Assembly: GCA_031257875.1 (NCBI GenBank)
Contig: JAIRNV010000161.1
Span: 1-41,472 of the forward strand
Length of the DNA: 41,472 nt
Direction of reading: 5' to 3'
DNA from: Dysgonamonadaceae bacterium
Lineage (GTDB): Bacteria; Bacteroidota; Bacteroidia; Bacteroidales; Azobacteroidaceae
Below the pieces are notes generated by a model. It was not told the DNA's origin. It was given only the letters and a program-made list of their open reading frames with translations, and ran no database searches. Shown here one piece after another: positions 17,340 through 27,236 of this stretch. Position 1 is the stretch's first letter. Every line of letters starts with the position of its first letter. The position numbers and the translations under genes were made by a program.

Positions 17340-17906
17340 TTAATCTTTATTTGGTGCTTTATATAAACAATTCCACACACTTTGATTTTGCCATATTTCT
17401 ATAACACTATCGTGCCATTCTTCGTCGTCAGGATTTTGAATCAAGTGTTCTACTAATTTATTCAATGGTGTCGGAAATTTCAATTGAAGTTTTGGTAAAA
17501 ATTTCAAAGTTGAGCCTTTTGAAATCCGTTTTGTATATTTCATCCATTCGTTGAGATTGGCAATAAATTCGTCATCTGCCGAAAATTGCATTTGCTTTTT
17601 CAGAAATGGAAATCCTTTAACCATTACGACATAATTTTGTGGTACTAATACGAAATATATCCAATAATCTCTTTCAAAGAACAGTTTATCAATTCCGATT
17701 GTACTGCTTATAGCAATCCAATTAAAAGAATTTTGCATCGTTTTGACTTCGATTTTCCTCACTTCGCCATCTTTATTAGTTGATAATCCATTAAAACCTG
17801 ACGTTTTCTTAACAAGTTGAATATTGCAACCCTTAAAAGTTTCCACAGAGCAGGCTAAACCTACTCCTACTTTTTCTAATGCATTCGGGTGTGATATTTC
17901 TGCCAT
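17340..17906 (-). CDS. Putative restriction endonuclease-like / DUF3883-like nuclease-fold protein
   Basis: GLSTNKDGEVRKIEVKTM resembles a PD-(D/E)xK catalytic core (xIEVK); located between methyltransferase genes. Confidence 0.5.
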   Translation of the reverse strand: MAEISHPNALEKVGVGLACSVETFKGCNIQLVKKTSGFNGLSTNKDGEVRKIEVKTMQNSFNWIAISSTIGIDKLFFERDYWIYFVLVPQNYVVMVKGFPFLKKQMQFSADDEFIANLNEWMKYTKRISKGSTLKFLPKLQLKFPTPLNKLVEHLIQNPDDEEWHDSVIEIWQNQSVWNCLYKAPNKD

Positions 17907-17909
17907 ATT

Positions 17910-19169
17910 TTATGCTGCTATTTTATTGCTATCAAAACATTTATATTCATCTTTCATTGTATTTCGCATACCTTTAATGGGTTTCAGAATACTTTTAACT
18001 AATGGCAAACTGTATTTCTTTGCAGAATCAATAATCGTTTGTTCTAATCGTATTCCGCCTGTTTGGTTGGTATTTGAGCCAATAATCATTGCAAAATACT
18101 TGTCTTTTTTGAGAACACGCGAGATTTCAGCACAAACTTTGTCCATATCCGCAAAATAATTATTAAGTCGTTCGGTTTTGTTTTTTCCTTTTAGTCCAAT
18201 TAAATTTGCTTTCAATTCTTTTGTATTGTATCCCAAAAATTCAAGTTGGTCTTTGTCGTTTTCAACATAATCTATTGCAAATGAATACGGCGGTGAAGTA
18301 ATTACACAATTGATACTTTCATTTGGCAAGTCAATTTTCAACGCTTCGGAATTGCTTAAAATCGTGGTTTTACCCATTTCGCTTTGCTTGAAATAAGGAT
18401 TTTTCAAAGTTGATTTTACCGTTTCAATGTATCGCGGCAATACTTTTGCAAAAAGTTGTTCGTGATTTGAACGTACAACACGCTTTGAATATCCCAAAGC
18501 ATCTAACCAGGCAAGAAAAGCAAGGTTATACATCTTCTGTTTTTCAATATCTTTTACCTCTAATATGCGTTTCGGAACGTTGCCATGTTTGAAGAAATCG
18601 AACAGTTTTTTGTTGTCGAATGGCGTTTTTTCTAACAAATCCACATCAATTGTCAAAGATTCGTATTTCACTTTTATCATAAACTGGCAAAACAGACTGA
18701 CATCAACAGCATACGAATTAATACCCATCAAAGCCGCTTCCACATTAGCAGTCCCACTGCCCGCCATCGGGTCTAAAACTGTTTCATTTTTTTCAATGCC
18801 CAAAATATTGAATAATCCTTTTATTAGTTGTGGGTGAAATTTGCCGCGATACGGGAAAAGTCCGTGCGTGGCATAACCTGTCGAAAATTGTCCTTCTTCA
18901 AAATATGCCTGCGTTTGTGAAGAACGATTTTCGTTGATTGTCTCGTTGTAATTTGAATAAAGCAAGTAATGATTTGTCGGCTTATTGTCAATAGATTTGA
19001 CAAATGCAGAGCGTTCCAGAAGTTGCCCTTTGGTTAAGCAATTAAATTCCAAGTAAGCCATCTCAATCTCGAACATCTCATCAACGCTCGGCAAAAGTTC
19101 AATGTTTTTGCCGAAGGTTGCGGAAACGAACGAGGGGAGATTATAAAACTGCTTATTCATTTTGCCCAT
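17910..19169 (-). CDS. DNA methyltransferase
   Basis: HGLFPYRGKFHPQLIKGL, ETVLDPMAGSGTANVEAALMG, CVITSPPYSFAIDYVE. Confidence 0.9.
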   Translation of the reverse strand: MGKMNKQFYNLPSFVSATFGKNIELLPSVDEMFEIEMAYLEFNCLTKGQLLERSAFVKSIDNKPTNHYLLYSNYNETINENRSSQTQAYFEEGQFSTGYATHGLFPYRGKFHPQLIKGLFNILGIEKNETVLDPMAGSGTANVEAALMGINSYAVDVSLFCQFMIKVKYESLTIDVDLLEKTPFDNKKLFDFFKHGNVPKRILEVKDIEKQKMYNLAFLAWLDALGYSKRVVRSNHEQLFAKVLPRYIETVKSTLKNPYFKQSEMGKTTILSNSEALKIDLPNESINCVITSPPYSFAIDYVENDKDQLEFLGYNTKELKANLIGLKGKNKTERLNNYFADMDKVCAEISRVLKKDKYFAMIIGSNTNQTGGIRLEQTIIDSAKKYSLPLVKSILKPIKGMRNTMKDEYKCFDSNKIAA

Positions 19170-19598
19170 TTTCTAATAGCCGCCACAATACTCTCGGTAT
19201 TCCAACGAACATCTTCTTTTGAACGGGAACTGACTGTTGTTGAAATCCGTTCTTGCCCGCGAGGAATTACACCAACGACAGGAAGTTCTAATCTTATTGC
19301 AGTGTCTAATTCCCATTCTATCCAATCACTTATATAATGAGGCTTGTAATTCTCGCTTGATATAAACTTGTTCTTCTTCGCCTTCGTTTTCTGAACTATG
19401 CGTGCCAATCAGAAAAATGGTAACGGTAGAATCCGACAGATAATCTTCACGGATTTTACGCAGAATATAATCCTCATCGTCAGAATCAATTGCTTCGTTC
19501 AACGATTTGTCAATCATATCCACACCTAAATTATTTTGGATATAATTTTTGTAGGCTTTGTCTTCCCTTTTATGTGAGATAAAAACTCTGTGTGCCAT
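19157..19598 (-). pseudogene. TIR-like (DUF1863/ThsB-like) domain protein split across two frames
   Basis: MAHRVFISHKREDKAYKNYI...TVTIFLIGTHSSENEGEEEQVYIKRELQASLYK* (19326-19598) overlaps a frame giving ISDWIEWELDTAIRLELPVVGVIPRGQERIS...WNTESIVAAIRKWAK* (19157-19408). Confidence 0.6.
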
Positions 19599-19740
19599 AA
19601 TAATACGTTTTTACTTATTCAAATCTTCGTTTACAATATTTTATTTTCAGACAACTCCCCAATGAAGCGAAGTGATTGGGGGTTATTTATATTTTATCGC
19701 TCTGCTGCAATTATTATCAATTAGACCATCAACTGTCAAT

Positions 19741-19773
19741 TCACTCGTAGTCTTTGTAAGCATTCAAGCGCAT
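19741..19773 (-). repeat. Direct repeat, copy 2 (3' end of nfnA-like gene)
   Basis: tcactcgtagtctttgtaagcattcaagcgcat, encoding MRLNAYKDYE*. Confidence 0.8.
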
Positions 19774-20532
19774 CAGCATTTCGTCAAAATTGACCTGATG
19801 CGCGTCAAATTCAGGCCCGTCTACACACACAAAGCGGGTTTTCCCGCCGACCGTGACGCGACAGGCGCCGCACATTCCCGTTCCGTCTACCATTATCGTA
19901 TTCAGTGAAGCGACCGTAGGAATTTCATATTTCCCTGTCAATAAAGAAACGAATTTCATCATGACAGCCGGGCCTATCGTTACGCACAAATCAACTTTTT
20001 CGCGATTGATAATCTGCTCAACGCCAAGAGTAACCAGCCCTTTTTGCCCGTAAGAACCGTCGTCGGTCATTATCATTACTTCGTCGGCAAAACTTCTCAT
20101 TTCCTTTTCCAAAATAATCAACCCCTCGGTTCGCGCGGCCAAAACGACAATCACTTTATTTCCCGCCCGTTTCATGGCGCGGGCAATCGGATACATGGGA
20201 GCGGTTCCCACGCCGCCGCAGGCACACACAACCGTACCGAAGCGTTCAATATGAGTAGATCTTCCCAAAGGGCCTACCAAATCGTCGATATACTCGCCTT
20301 CATTGAGGGCGCAAATTTTCCGGGATGATTTTCCTACCTGTTGAATGATTAAAGTAATCGTTCCGTTTTGAATATCCGAATCGGCGATCGTCAAAGGGAT
20401 ACGTTCTCCGAATTTTCCTATTTTCAGGATAACGAAATGTCCGGGTTTTCCGGACTTTGCAATCAACGGGGCTTCAACCGCAAATCGAACCACGTTTTCG
20501 GAGAGAATTTCTTTTTTAATAATTTTATTCAT
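19741..20532 (-). CDS. nfnA: NfnA-like ferredoxin-NADP reductase subunit (sulfide dehydrogenase alpha-type FAD/NAD-binding)
   Basis: GHFVILKIGKFGERIPLTIAD, VVCACGGVGTAPMYPIARAMK, VDGTGMCGACRVTVGGKTRFVCVDGPEFDAHQVNFDEML. Confidence 0.88.
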   Translation of the reverse strand: MNKIIKKEILSENVVRFAVEAPLIAKSGKPGHFVILKIGKFGERIPLTIADSDIQNGTITLIIQQVGKSSRKICALNEGEYIDDLVGPLGRSTHIERFGTVVCACGGVGTAPMYPIARAMKRAGNKVIVVLAARTEGLIILEKEMRSFADEVMIMTDDGSYGQKGLVTLGVEQIINREKVDLCVTIGPAVMMKFVSLLTGKYEIPTVASLNTIMVDGTGMCGACRVTVGGKTRFVCVDGPEFDAHQVNFDEMLMRLNAYKDYE

Positions 20533-20661
20533 GCTTTGCTTAACAAATTCTTATTTTGCGTGCAAAATTACATAAAATTTCTCTTTAAACCGCTAAAAAG
20601 ACAGTTTTTTGTTCAATTGGCCTCCCGCTGCGTCTATCAAGGACTGTGCATCCGGCACAAA

Positions 20662-20671
20662 GGGGGGGGGG
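20662..20671. repeat. G10 homopolymer tract (intergenic)
   Basis: acaaaGGGGGGGGGGcttcc. Confidence 0.85.
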
Positions 20672-20710
20672 CTTCCGGTCATCATGGATGGGGGCTTTCC
20701 ATACAACGCA

Positions 20711-20742
20711 AAAGAGGCTTTGCGTCAAACACAAAGCCTCCT
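20711..20742 (-). terminator. Rho-independent-type hairpin for the DUF4469-like gene
   Basis: GAGGCTTTG..CAAAGCCTC followed by TTTT on the minus strand. Confidence 0.6.
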
Positions 20743-20765
20743 ATCAGAAAGGTGAAAAAAAGAAT

Positions 20766-21473
20766 TTACTTAACGATGAATACCTTGTTGAAAGTTATCG
20801 ACCGGGGTTCTTTCAGCGGTTTCTTGACGTTTCCCGAATATTGAGTCGTTATCTTCAACTGCACGGGTTCGTCGAGAACCATTTGCGGGGCAACAATCAG
20901 CAGCTCGGAAGGATTGTTGACAACAAGGTCGACCGCCGCCACGGGATAAACGGCTTCGGGGTCTTCCACACTGATAAATTCAACGCGCACGGTGGGATTC
21001 GTACCGGTAATTTTCAGGTTGTGTCCGAAGATTTTCACGTTGCCGCCGCGGGTAATAAACTGATTGGTCGTGCCGCTCTTAATGTCGTCGACATAACTGA
21101 TACTCAGTTGAACGGTCGGTTCCACATGCCGCAGCGTATTTTGTTTCGCCGCTTCGAGCAGTTCTTTGGAAGGGGTAATTTTGGATACGACCGTGGTCGG
21201 ATATTCGCCTTCCTTAAAAACGCCGGGAATGGAAAAATGGTAATGCGCCAGCCGTCCATTGTAGCTTTCGCCCCTGCCAAACCGTTTCAGTATAATTCTG
21301 TCAGCCGTTTCGAACACGGCGAGCGCTTCGGCTTTACTGATACCGACATTGCTTTCGGAAATTTCTTCGGCCAAATCATCCTCCGAGAAGGAGTGCACGT
21401 TGACAACCCGCGCATAGCGGTCGTTGGGATCTTTCGGCGTAAGCGGATTGTCTTCAAATACATAATCAATCAT
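20766..21473 (-). CDS. HU/IHF-like DNA-binding plus DUF4469-type protein
   Basis: Bacteroidales-typical architecture: ISKAEALAVFETADRIILKRFGRGESYNGRLAHYHFSIPGVF..., C-terminal Ig-like region. Confidence 0.7.
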   Translation of the reverse strand: MIDYVFEDNPLTPKDPNDRYARVVNVHSFSEDDLAEEISESNVGISKAEALAVFETADRIILKRFGRGESYNGRLAHYHFSIPGVFKEGEYPTTVVSKITPSKELLEAAKQNTLRHVEPTVQLSISYVDDIKSGTTNQFITRGGNVKIFGHNLKITGTNPTVRVEFISVEDPEAVYPVAAVDLVVNNPSELLIVAPQMVLDEPVQLKITTQYSGNVKKPLKEPRSITFNKVFIVK

Positions 21474-21668
21474 AACTTTTTCTTTTTTTTAATGTTAATA
21501 ATATGAATAAACTCACTGTTACCGGTTTTACTGCCTCCTGATGTAAAACCGGCGCAAAGATATGGTTTTTTTTTATATATGCAAAAGAAAAATGTTACAA
21601 ATTAGCAAATTTATACGCAAATTCATTATTTTCCGTTATTAGCTAATAAATAATTTAGTTTTCCACGA

Positions 21669-24074
21669 ATGAATTTACGGTTTATACTTATTTTCCCCCT
21701 GATATGGATTTCTCTTTCCGGTTTTTCCGGGCAAGCCCGAATTTCAGGTATTGTAACCGATACGGATGGTATCCCTTTGGAACTGGCGAGCGTTCAGGTA
21801 GAAAAATCGGCCGTTGGCGCTTTTACCGGCGAAAAAGGACGGTATGCGCTGAATGTGCCGCCGACCGATTCCTGCGTCCTCGTCTTTTCCTGTTTGGGAT
21901 ACGGTAAAACCAAAAGGATAATTCCTTCCGTAACCGGCGATATGACTGTCAATGTCCGGCTGAAGAAAACCGATTTTGAACTGGCTGCCGTGACCGTAAC
22001 TGCTAAAAGGCAGCCGTCAAGCATGATGGAAAGTATCCGTACCGACCGCAACCGTTTGAATGTCGACGCTACGGGCGGAAGTATCGAATCGCTCGTGGTC
22101 ACGGCCGGAATGGGCGTTTCTTCCTCGAATGAACTCAGTACGCAGTATTCCGTGCGCGGCGGAAATTACAGTGAAAATATCGTTTACGTAAACGGAACGG
22201 AAATCTACCGTCCGATTTTGATTCGTAGCGGACAACAGGAGGGTTTGAGTTTCATCAATCCCGATTTGGTTGACGAAGTGGCCTTTTCTTCCGGGGGATT
22301 TGAAGCGCGGTACGGCGACAAAATGTCGTCTGTGCTGGACGTGACTTACAAAAAACCGGAACGGCTGGAAGGCGGCGTTACCGGAAGTCTGCTGGGCGGA
22401 AATGTTTATATCGGAAATGCTTCCGGGCGGTTTACCCAAATTACCGGATTGCGCTACAAACGGGGGACTACCCTGCTGAAAACGCTGGATGAGAAAGGCG
22501 ATTACAATCCGACGGCGATTGATTTGCAAACGCACATGACTTACGCACTGACGTCTAAACTCAACCTGAGTTTTTTGGGTAATTATTCCGAAAACACCTA
22601 CGATTTTATCCCTGCCAACAGGGAAACTTCTTTCGGGACAATGGACGTGCCGCGCAAGTTTGAAATAGCATACGACGGCGCCGAAAAGGACAAATTCAGG
22701 ACTTTATTCGGCGCCGCCACTTTGAAATACAACATCGCCGAACATGCGGATGTGGCTTTGCAGGCGTCGGCTTTCCAATCGACGGAACAGGAAAATTACG
22801 ATATTGCCGGCCAGTACTGGCTGAGCAACGTGATGAGCGAAAATGAAAAAGAACTCACCGGAACAGGTTCGTTTCTTAATCATGCCCGCAATTACCTGCA
22901 AACGGATGTGATGAGTATCGCTTTGAACGGAAGTTTCGGTTTCGGTCAAAACACTGTCCGGTGGTCGGTGGCTTATCAAAAAGAAAAAAACAAAGACCGT
23001 ATCCGGGAGTGGGAATTGCAGGATTCGATGGGTTATTCTCTGCCGTATAATGAAGAAACACTGCGGGTTTACAGCAATCTTTTCTCAAAAAACGATGTCG
23101 CGTCCGACCGTTTTTCCGGCTATTTGCAGGACACTTACCGCTTTCGCACCGAAGCCGGACTGTTTTCGATAACCGCAGGGATACGCGGTTCGTACTGGAA
23201 TTTCAACAGGGAATTTATTTTCAGTCCGCGGGCTTCCCTGCGTTTTATTCCTTCCCGGAATGAAAATCTTGTTTTCCGTTTGGCTACCGGTATTTATTAC
23301 CAGGCGCCGTTTTACAAGGAGTTCCGAACCGTTGTCGAAGACGGATATGGCAACGGAATCATTTATTTAAACAACCGAATCAAATCGCAGCGTTCCATTC
23401 ATTTTGTGCTTGGAAACGATTATAAATTCAATTTCGACAGCCGCCCGTTTAAGTTTACGTCTGAACTGTATTACAAAAAGATGGATAACCTGGTTCCCTA
23501 TACTGTGAATAATGTGCGGATAGATTATTACGGTTCCAACGTTTCGTACGGTTATTCCGCCGGTATCGACATGAAACTGTTTGGGCAGTTTGTTCCCGGA
23601 ACGGATTCATGGTTAGGCTTTTCACTGATGGAAGCCAAACAGTATATCAACGGTAAAAAAGTTCCCATGCCGACCGACCGGCTGTATAATTTCACGTTCT
23701 ATTTTACCGATTACGCACCTTACATTCCCGATAAAAGAGTTCAGCTCAATTTGCGTGCGATTTGGGCGGGCGGACTTCCATTTAGCGTTCCCGGAGGGCA
23801 GTATAAATACGTGAAAAGTATCCGGACGTCGTCTTACCGCCGGATAGACATCGGAATGACTTACCGTTTGCCGGACGAGAACGACCCGTCCGGGGATTAT
23901 TCTTTTTGGCGATATTTCAGAAACGTTTGGGTGGGAATAGACGTGTTTAACCTTTTCGGCATAAAAAATGTAAGTTCCTATTCCTGGTTTGCCGATACCG
24001 GCGGAATCATGTATGCCGTACCTGATAAACTGACAGGACGGCAACTTAATTTTAAGCTGGTAGCAGAGTTTTGA
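21669..24074 (+). CDS. TonB-dependent receptor with carboxypeptidase-like N-terminal domain
   Basis: ARISGIVTDTDGIPLELASVQVEKSAVGAFTGEKGRY..., plug STQYSVRGGNYSENIVYVNGTEIYRP, beta-barrel C-terminus. Confidence 0.9.
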   Translation: MNLRFILIFPLIWISLSGFSGQARISGIVTDTDGIPLELASVQVEKSAVGAFTGEKGRYALNVPPTDSCVLVFSCLGYGKTKRIIPSVTGDMTVNVRLKKTDFELAAVTVTAKRQPSSMMESIRTDRNRLNVDATGGSIESLVVTAGMGVSSSNELSTQYSVRGGNYSENIVYVNGTEIYRPILIRSGQQEGLSFINPDLVDEVAFSSGGFEARYGDKMSSVLDVTYKKPERLEGGVTGSLLGGNVYIGNASGRFTQITGLRYKRGTTLLKTLDEKGDYNPTAIDLQTHMTYALTSKLNLSFLGNYSENTYDFIPANRETSFGTMDVPRKFEIAYDGAEKDKFRTLFGAATLKYNIAEHADVALQASAFQSTEQENYDIAGQYWLSNVMSENEKELTGTGSFLNHARNYLQTDVMSIALNGSFGFGQNTVRWSVAYQKEKNKDRIREWELQDSMGYSLPYNEETLRVYSNLFSKNDVASDRFSGYLQDTYRFRTEAGLFSITAGIRGSYWNFNREFIFSPRASLRFIPSRNENLVFRLATGIYYQAPFYKEFRTVVEDGYGNGIIYLNNRIKSQRSIHFVLGNDYKFNFDSRPFKFTSELYYKKMDNLVPYTVNNVRIDYYGSNVSYGYSAGIDMKLFGQFVPGTDSWLGFSLMEAKQYINGKKVPMPTDRLYNFTFYFTDYAPYIPDKRVQLNLRAIWAGGLPFSVPGGQYKYVKSIRTSSYRRIDIGMTYRLPDENDPSGDYSFWRYFRNVWVGIDVFNLFGIKNVSSYSWFADTGGIMYAVPDKLTGRQLNFKLVAEF

Positions 24075-24078
24075 ACCT

Positions 24079-24090
24079 CCCCCCCCCCCC
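24079..24090. repeat. C12 homopolymer tract immediately 3' of the TonB receptor stop
   Basis: tgaacctCCCCCCCCCCCCaaaaaa (the two C at 24076-24077 are separated by a T). Confidence 0.85.
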
Positions 24091-24154
24091 AAAAAACCCC
24101 CTCCGAAAGAGGGGGAGTGGCCTTTCCTTAGTTTGGCAAGGACAATGAGAGAGG

Positions 24155-25837
24155 TTAAAATAACGGTTCTATCACTTTTTTCATCTCGTCATTACCCGGA
24201 TAGCCGGTATACCTTTGTACTTGCAAACCGTTTTTATCATAAATCATATAAGTGGGAACGCCTTCTATAGCCAATGCTTTACCCCAGTATTTCCACTGGC
24301 TGTCGCTTACGCGATAATGTTCGCCGTGAATATCGGGAATCATCCTGTTCCAGATAGCCAAAGGAGACGTTTCGCCGGTAAGATACACAAACACAATGCT
24401 TTTGTCTTGCCAGCTTTCTTTCAGGGGAGTCATGGTTTTAAGCGCCTGTTTGCAGGGACCGCACCAGGTTGCCCAGAAATCGACCAGCACGGCTTTACCT
24501 TTGTAGCGTTTAAGAATTTCATCGAAAACTTTATCTTCCGCGACATCCGGAACCGGTTTAATCAACAATGCATTTTTTTCCGTCAACGATTTGGCTTTTT
24601 CGTTTTCGGCCAGTAATGTTTCTGCATACGCGGGCTTACCGGCAAAAGCGGCTTTTATTTCTTCCCTGTCGGCGCCGGTATAGAATTTCGATTCCTGAAT
24701 CCGGGCGCTATAAAGGGATGCCAAAACATGGTCGAAAAACCAGTTTGCATCGGCCGGCACCGATTTCGCCTTTTCCTTGAACACGGCAAACTGTTCTTTC
24801 ACCGGCTTGTTTCTCATTTCTTCCGGTAAATACAAATATTTCGACAAACGGACAATCGGGGAAAAGAAAGCCGCATAGAATACCTGCTCGTCAGGTTTCT
24901 TTGCAAAAAATTCGGTAAGGATCGCTTCGGGATTTTCCGGACTGGGAGCAAGACGGGCAATTTTGTTTATATCCGCTTCCGAAATGAAAAAGCCGTCGCC
25001 TTCCGTGAATACATTGATCGAATCGCCGGGTTCCTTATCCTTTCGCAGGCGGGAAGCGTCACGTGTCTGTTTTACCAAATCAACATAGCACTTCACTTCC
25101 TGTCCCGGCGTCAGGAAAATGCGCCCTAAAGAAGAATTGTAGACGCCGGGATAACCAACAGGCGCTTCGAGGCTGAAAGAACCGTCGTCGGTAACCGTTG
25201 CCGTGACGGACCGGGTTTCGCCCGAAAAATCGGCATAATCCACGTGCACCTCTTTGTTCATCGCTTTGGAATATCCGAAATATTTTCCGCTGAGTTTGGC
25301 CGGTTTTGTGCTGTATTCGAGAGCCGGTACGGGTTGCGGACACTCTTTCTGCATTATCGTAGCAACATCCACTTTGGCCTTTGCCGTCAGGCGGATTCCC
25401 CAAATATTGAAACAGCCGTCGGATTCACATTCAACGAAATCAATCTTCGTAACTTCGGGTTTTAACGGCGGGAAATACAATTTGAAAGAGGTTTCGCCCG
25501 ATTCCGGCATAAACAGTTCCTTACCCAATTCGATACCTTCGGCATCGACAACAGTTAGTTTTTCATCCGTTCCGCTTTCCCTGATAAAGGTTTCCGGCGA
25601 AATTGTTATCCATGCTCCCGGACGGTAAAACGCCCGGATATGGAAAACCGTTGCAGAATCAGACGTTTCTATTTTTTCAATTTCGAGAGCCGAAGCGCTC
25701 CACACATCAAAAACAGGAAATTCAATCACAGCCGGACGTTTTTCTTTGCAGGCAAACAAAACCAGCATACACAAGGCAGCTGCGGCAACATTCAAAAAAC
25801 TGCGGCGCCATGCGCCTGAAAAGTGCTTTGTTTTCAT
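24155..25837 (-). CDS. TlpA-like thioredoxin-domain lipoprotein
   Basis: AALCMLVLFACKEK lipobox-like; C-terminal VLVDFWATWCGPCKQALKTMTPLKESW. Confidence 0.9.
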   Translation of the reverse strand: MKTKHFSGAWRRSFLNVAAAALCMLVLFACKEKRPAVIEFPVFDVWSASALEIEKIETSDSATVFHIRAFYRPGAWITISPETFIRESGTDEKLTVVDAEGIELGKELFMPESGETSFKLYFPPLKPEVTKIDFVECESDGCFNIWGIRLTAKAKVDVATIMQKECPQPVPALEYSTKPAKLSGKYFGYSKAMNKEVHVDYADFSGETRSVTATVTDDGSFSLEAPVGYPGVYNSSLGRIFLTPGQEVKCYVDLVKQTRDASRLRKDKEPGDSINVFTEGDGFFISEADINKIARLAPSPENPEAILTEFFAKKPDEQVFYAAFFSPIVRLSKYLYLPEEMRNKPVKEQFAVFKEKAKSVPADANWFFDHVLASLYSARIQESKFYTGADREEIKAAFAGKPAYAETLLAENEKAKSLTEKNALLIKPVPDVAEDKVFDEILKRYKGKAVLVDFWATWCGPCKQALKTMTPLKESWQDKSIVFVYLTGETSPLAIWNRMIPDIHGEHYRVSDSQWKYWGKALAIEGVPTYMIYDKNGLQVQRYTGYPGNDEMKKVIEPLF

Positions 25838-26134
25838 ATTTTAATAAAATTATAAATTAGTATCTCATGTTACGCACCACGCAATGACTGACAAAACCCG
25901 ACGCCGTAAAGCCTTGTGAACAGTTCATTTGTTTACATTTGCGTAATATGAGTTAGTGTATTTTATGTTATTATTCCATTTTCTTCGCCAATTTTCCGCA
26001 TTTATCTTTAGTGTAGCGATTTCTTTTCCGGATACATGAATACGTTTTATTATTTCGTTCCTTATTTTTGTTGCTGTTTTTTTTCTGCCGAGTCGTTTAC
26101 TGCAATGTTTGCACCTGCGTTTGATTCAGTCTTT

Positions 26135-27235
26135 CTAATTTTGCCTTTGCCGCTTTTTTTCCCTCCTTCCTTCAGCAGATCTGGTAGCGTCTTTTTGTCG
26201 GCCGGCTTCCATTTCGGCTATTTCTTCTTCAAGCACCGTAATTTCTTTATTCGCTCCGGTTGTTTCCTTCGGTTTTCCTGTTATGGAAAAATCAAACTTA
26301 TAAACGCCTTCACTTAATAAAGAAACTCCAATTGTATTTCTGCCGTAAGCATCTAAATGGAGCCTTTGAACAGGTTGTCCGTCAGGAACATTCAACCTTT
26401 GTCTTAAATATTTGCCCATTTCGGCATAATGGGCAAATGAGCCAACTTGTTTTGGATATATTACATTATCAATTGTTTGATTACCAAAAAATAATCCATC
26501 CATACAAACACCGTCGTCCCATATTATTTCAATGCTATCATTGTGACGGCGCATTCTTCCCCGACCGTCAAGTTTAGTAGGATTGACCTGTTTTGGCAGG
26601 AATAATTTCGGATAATTTTTAATATCCTGTGTCCTGATTTTTATATATGAATCATTTGCATTTGTATGATTGGCAGGATTTTGTCCCCAATTTAATCCGG
26701 CTGCATTTTGAACTTCGCCATTTGGACCCAATAAAGATAACAGACATTCGGATTCTACCGTAGTTATCTGTTCAATGGTTTGTGTTGAATCTAATTCCAA
26801 ACATGAAACAGAATTGTTCAATACCTTTTGAATATATTTGTTTAAAGGCTCAAAGGTGTCATGAGTTGTTTCAGCAAGAATTTCACGGTACGGAGTTGTA
26901 AGTCCACTCTTGGAAAAATTGGCGGAACCAATGAGTGCATGAACAATTTGCCCTTTACTGCGCCACACATAGCATTTTGAATGTACCGGTAAATTTGAAT
27001 AAAAAATATTCACAGAGTCGATAGCGTTCTGAATATCAATCAATGAATTATGCAAAGGCCGTTTAATTCCTTCTTCTCCATACATCCCGTAAATTATTTT
27101 GGAATGAAAAGGAAGGTATTGTAACCGTTCAATCGGTTTTGGTCCGACATAGCCTGAAAGCACAATAAACTCATCGGATTCAAACATCTCGTGCCGGTGA
27201 AAAATAATTTCTTCTAAATTTTCAGTATATAGCAT
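26135..27235 (-). CDS. PLD-superfamily (NgoFVII-type) restriction endonuclease
   Basis: Single HxK motif VHSKCYVWRSKGQIVHALIGSANFSKSGL; adjacent to two methyltransferases. Confidence 0.75.
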   Translation of the reverse strand: MLYTENLEEIIFHRHEMFESDEFIVLSGYVGPKPIERLQYLPFHSKIIYGMYGEEGIKRPLHNSLIDIQNAIDSVNIFYSNLPVHSKCYVWRSKGQIVHALIGSANFSKSGLTTPYREILAETTHDTFEPLNKYIQKVLNNSVSCLELDSTQTIEQITTVESECLLSLLGPNGEVQNAAGLNWGQNPANHTNANDSYIKIRTQDIKNYPKLFLPKQVNPTKLDGRGRMRRHNDSIEIIWDDGVCMDGLFFGNQTIDNVIYPKQVGSFAHYAEMGKYLRQRLNVPDGQPVQRLHLDAYGRNTIGVSLLSEGVYKFDFSITGKPKETTGANKEITVLEEEIAEMEAGRQKDATRSAEGRREKKRQRQN

Positions 27236-27236
27236 A

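Noticed and set aside
26036-26317. 93-aa plus-strand ORF rich in Phe
   Set aside because: Overlaps the 3' end of the PLD nuclease antisense; low-complexity composition.
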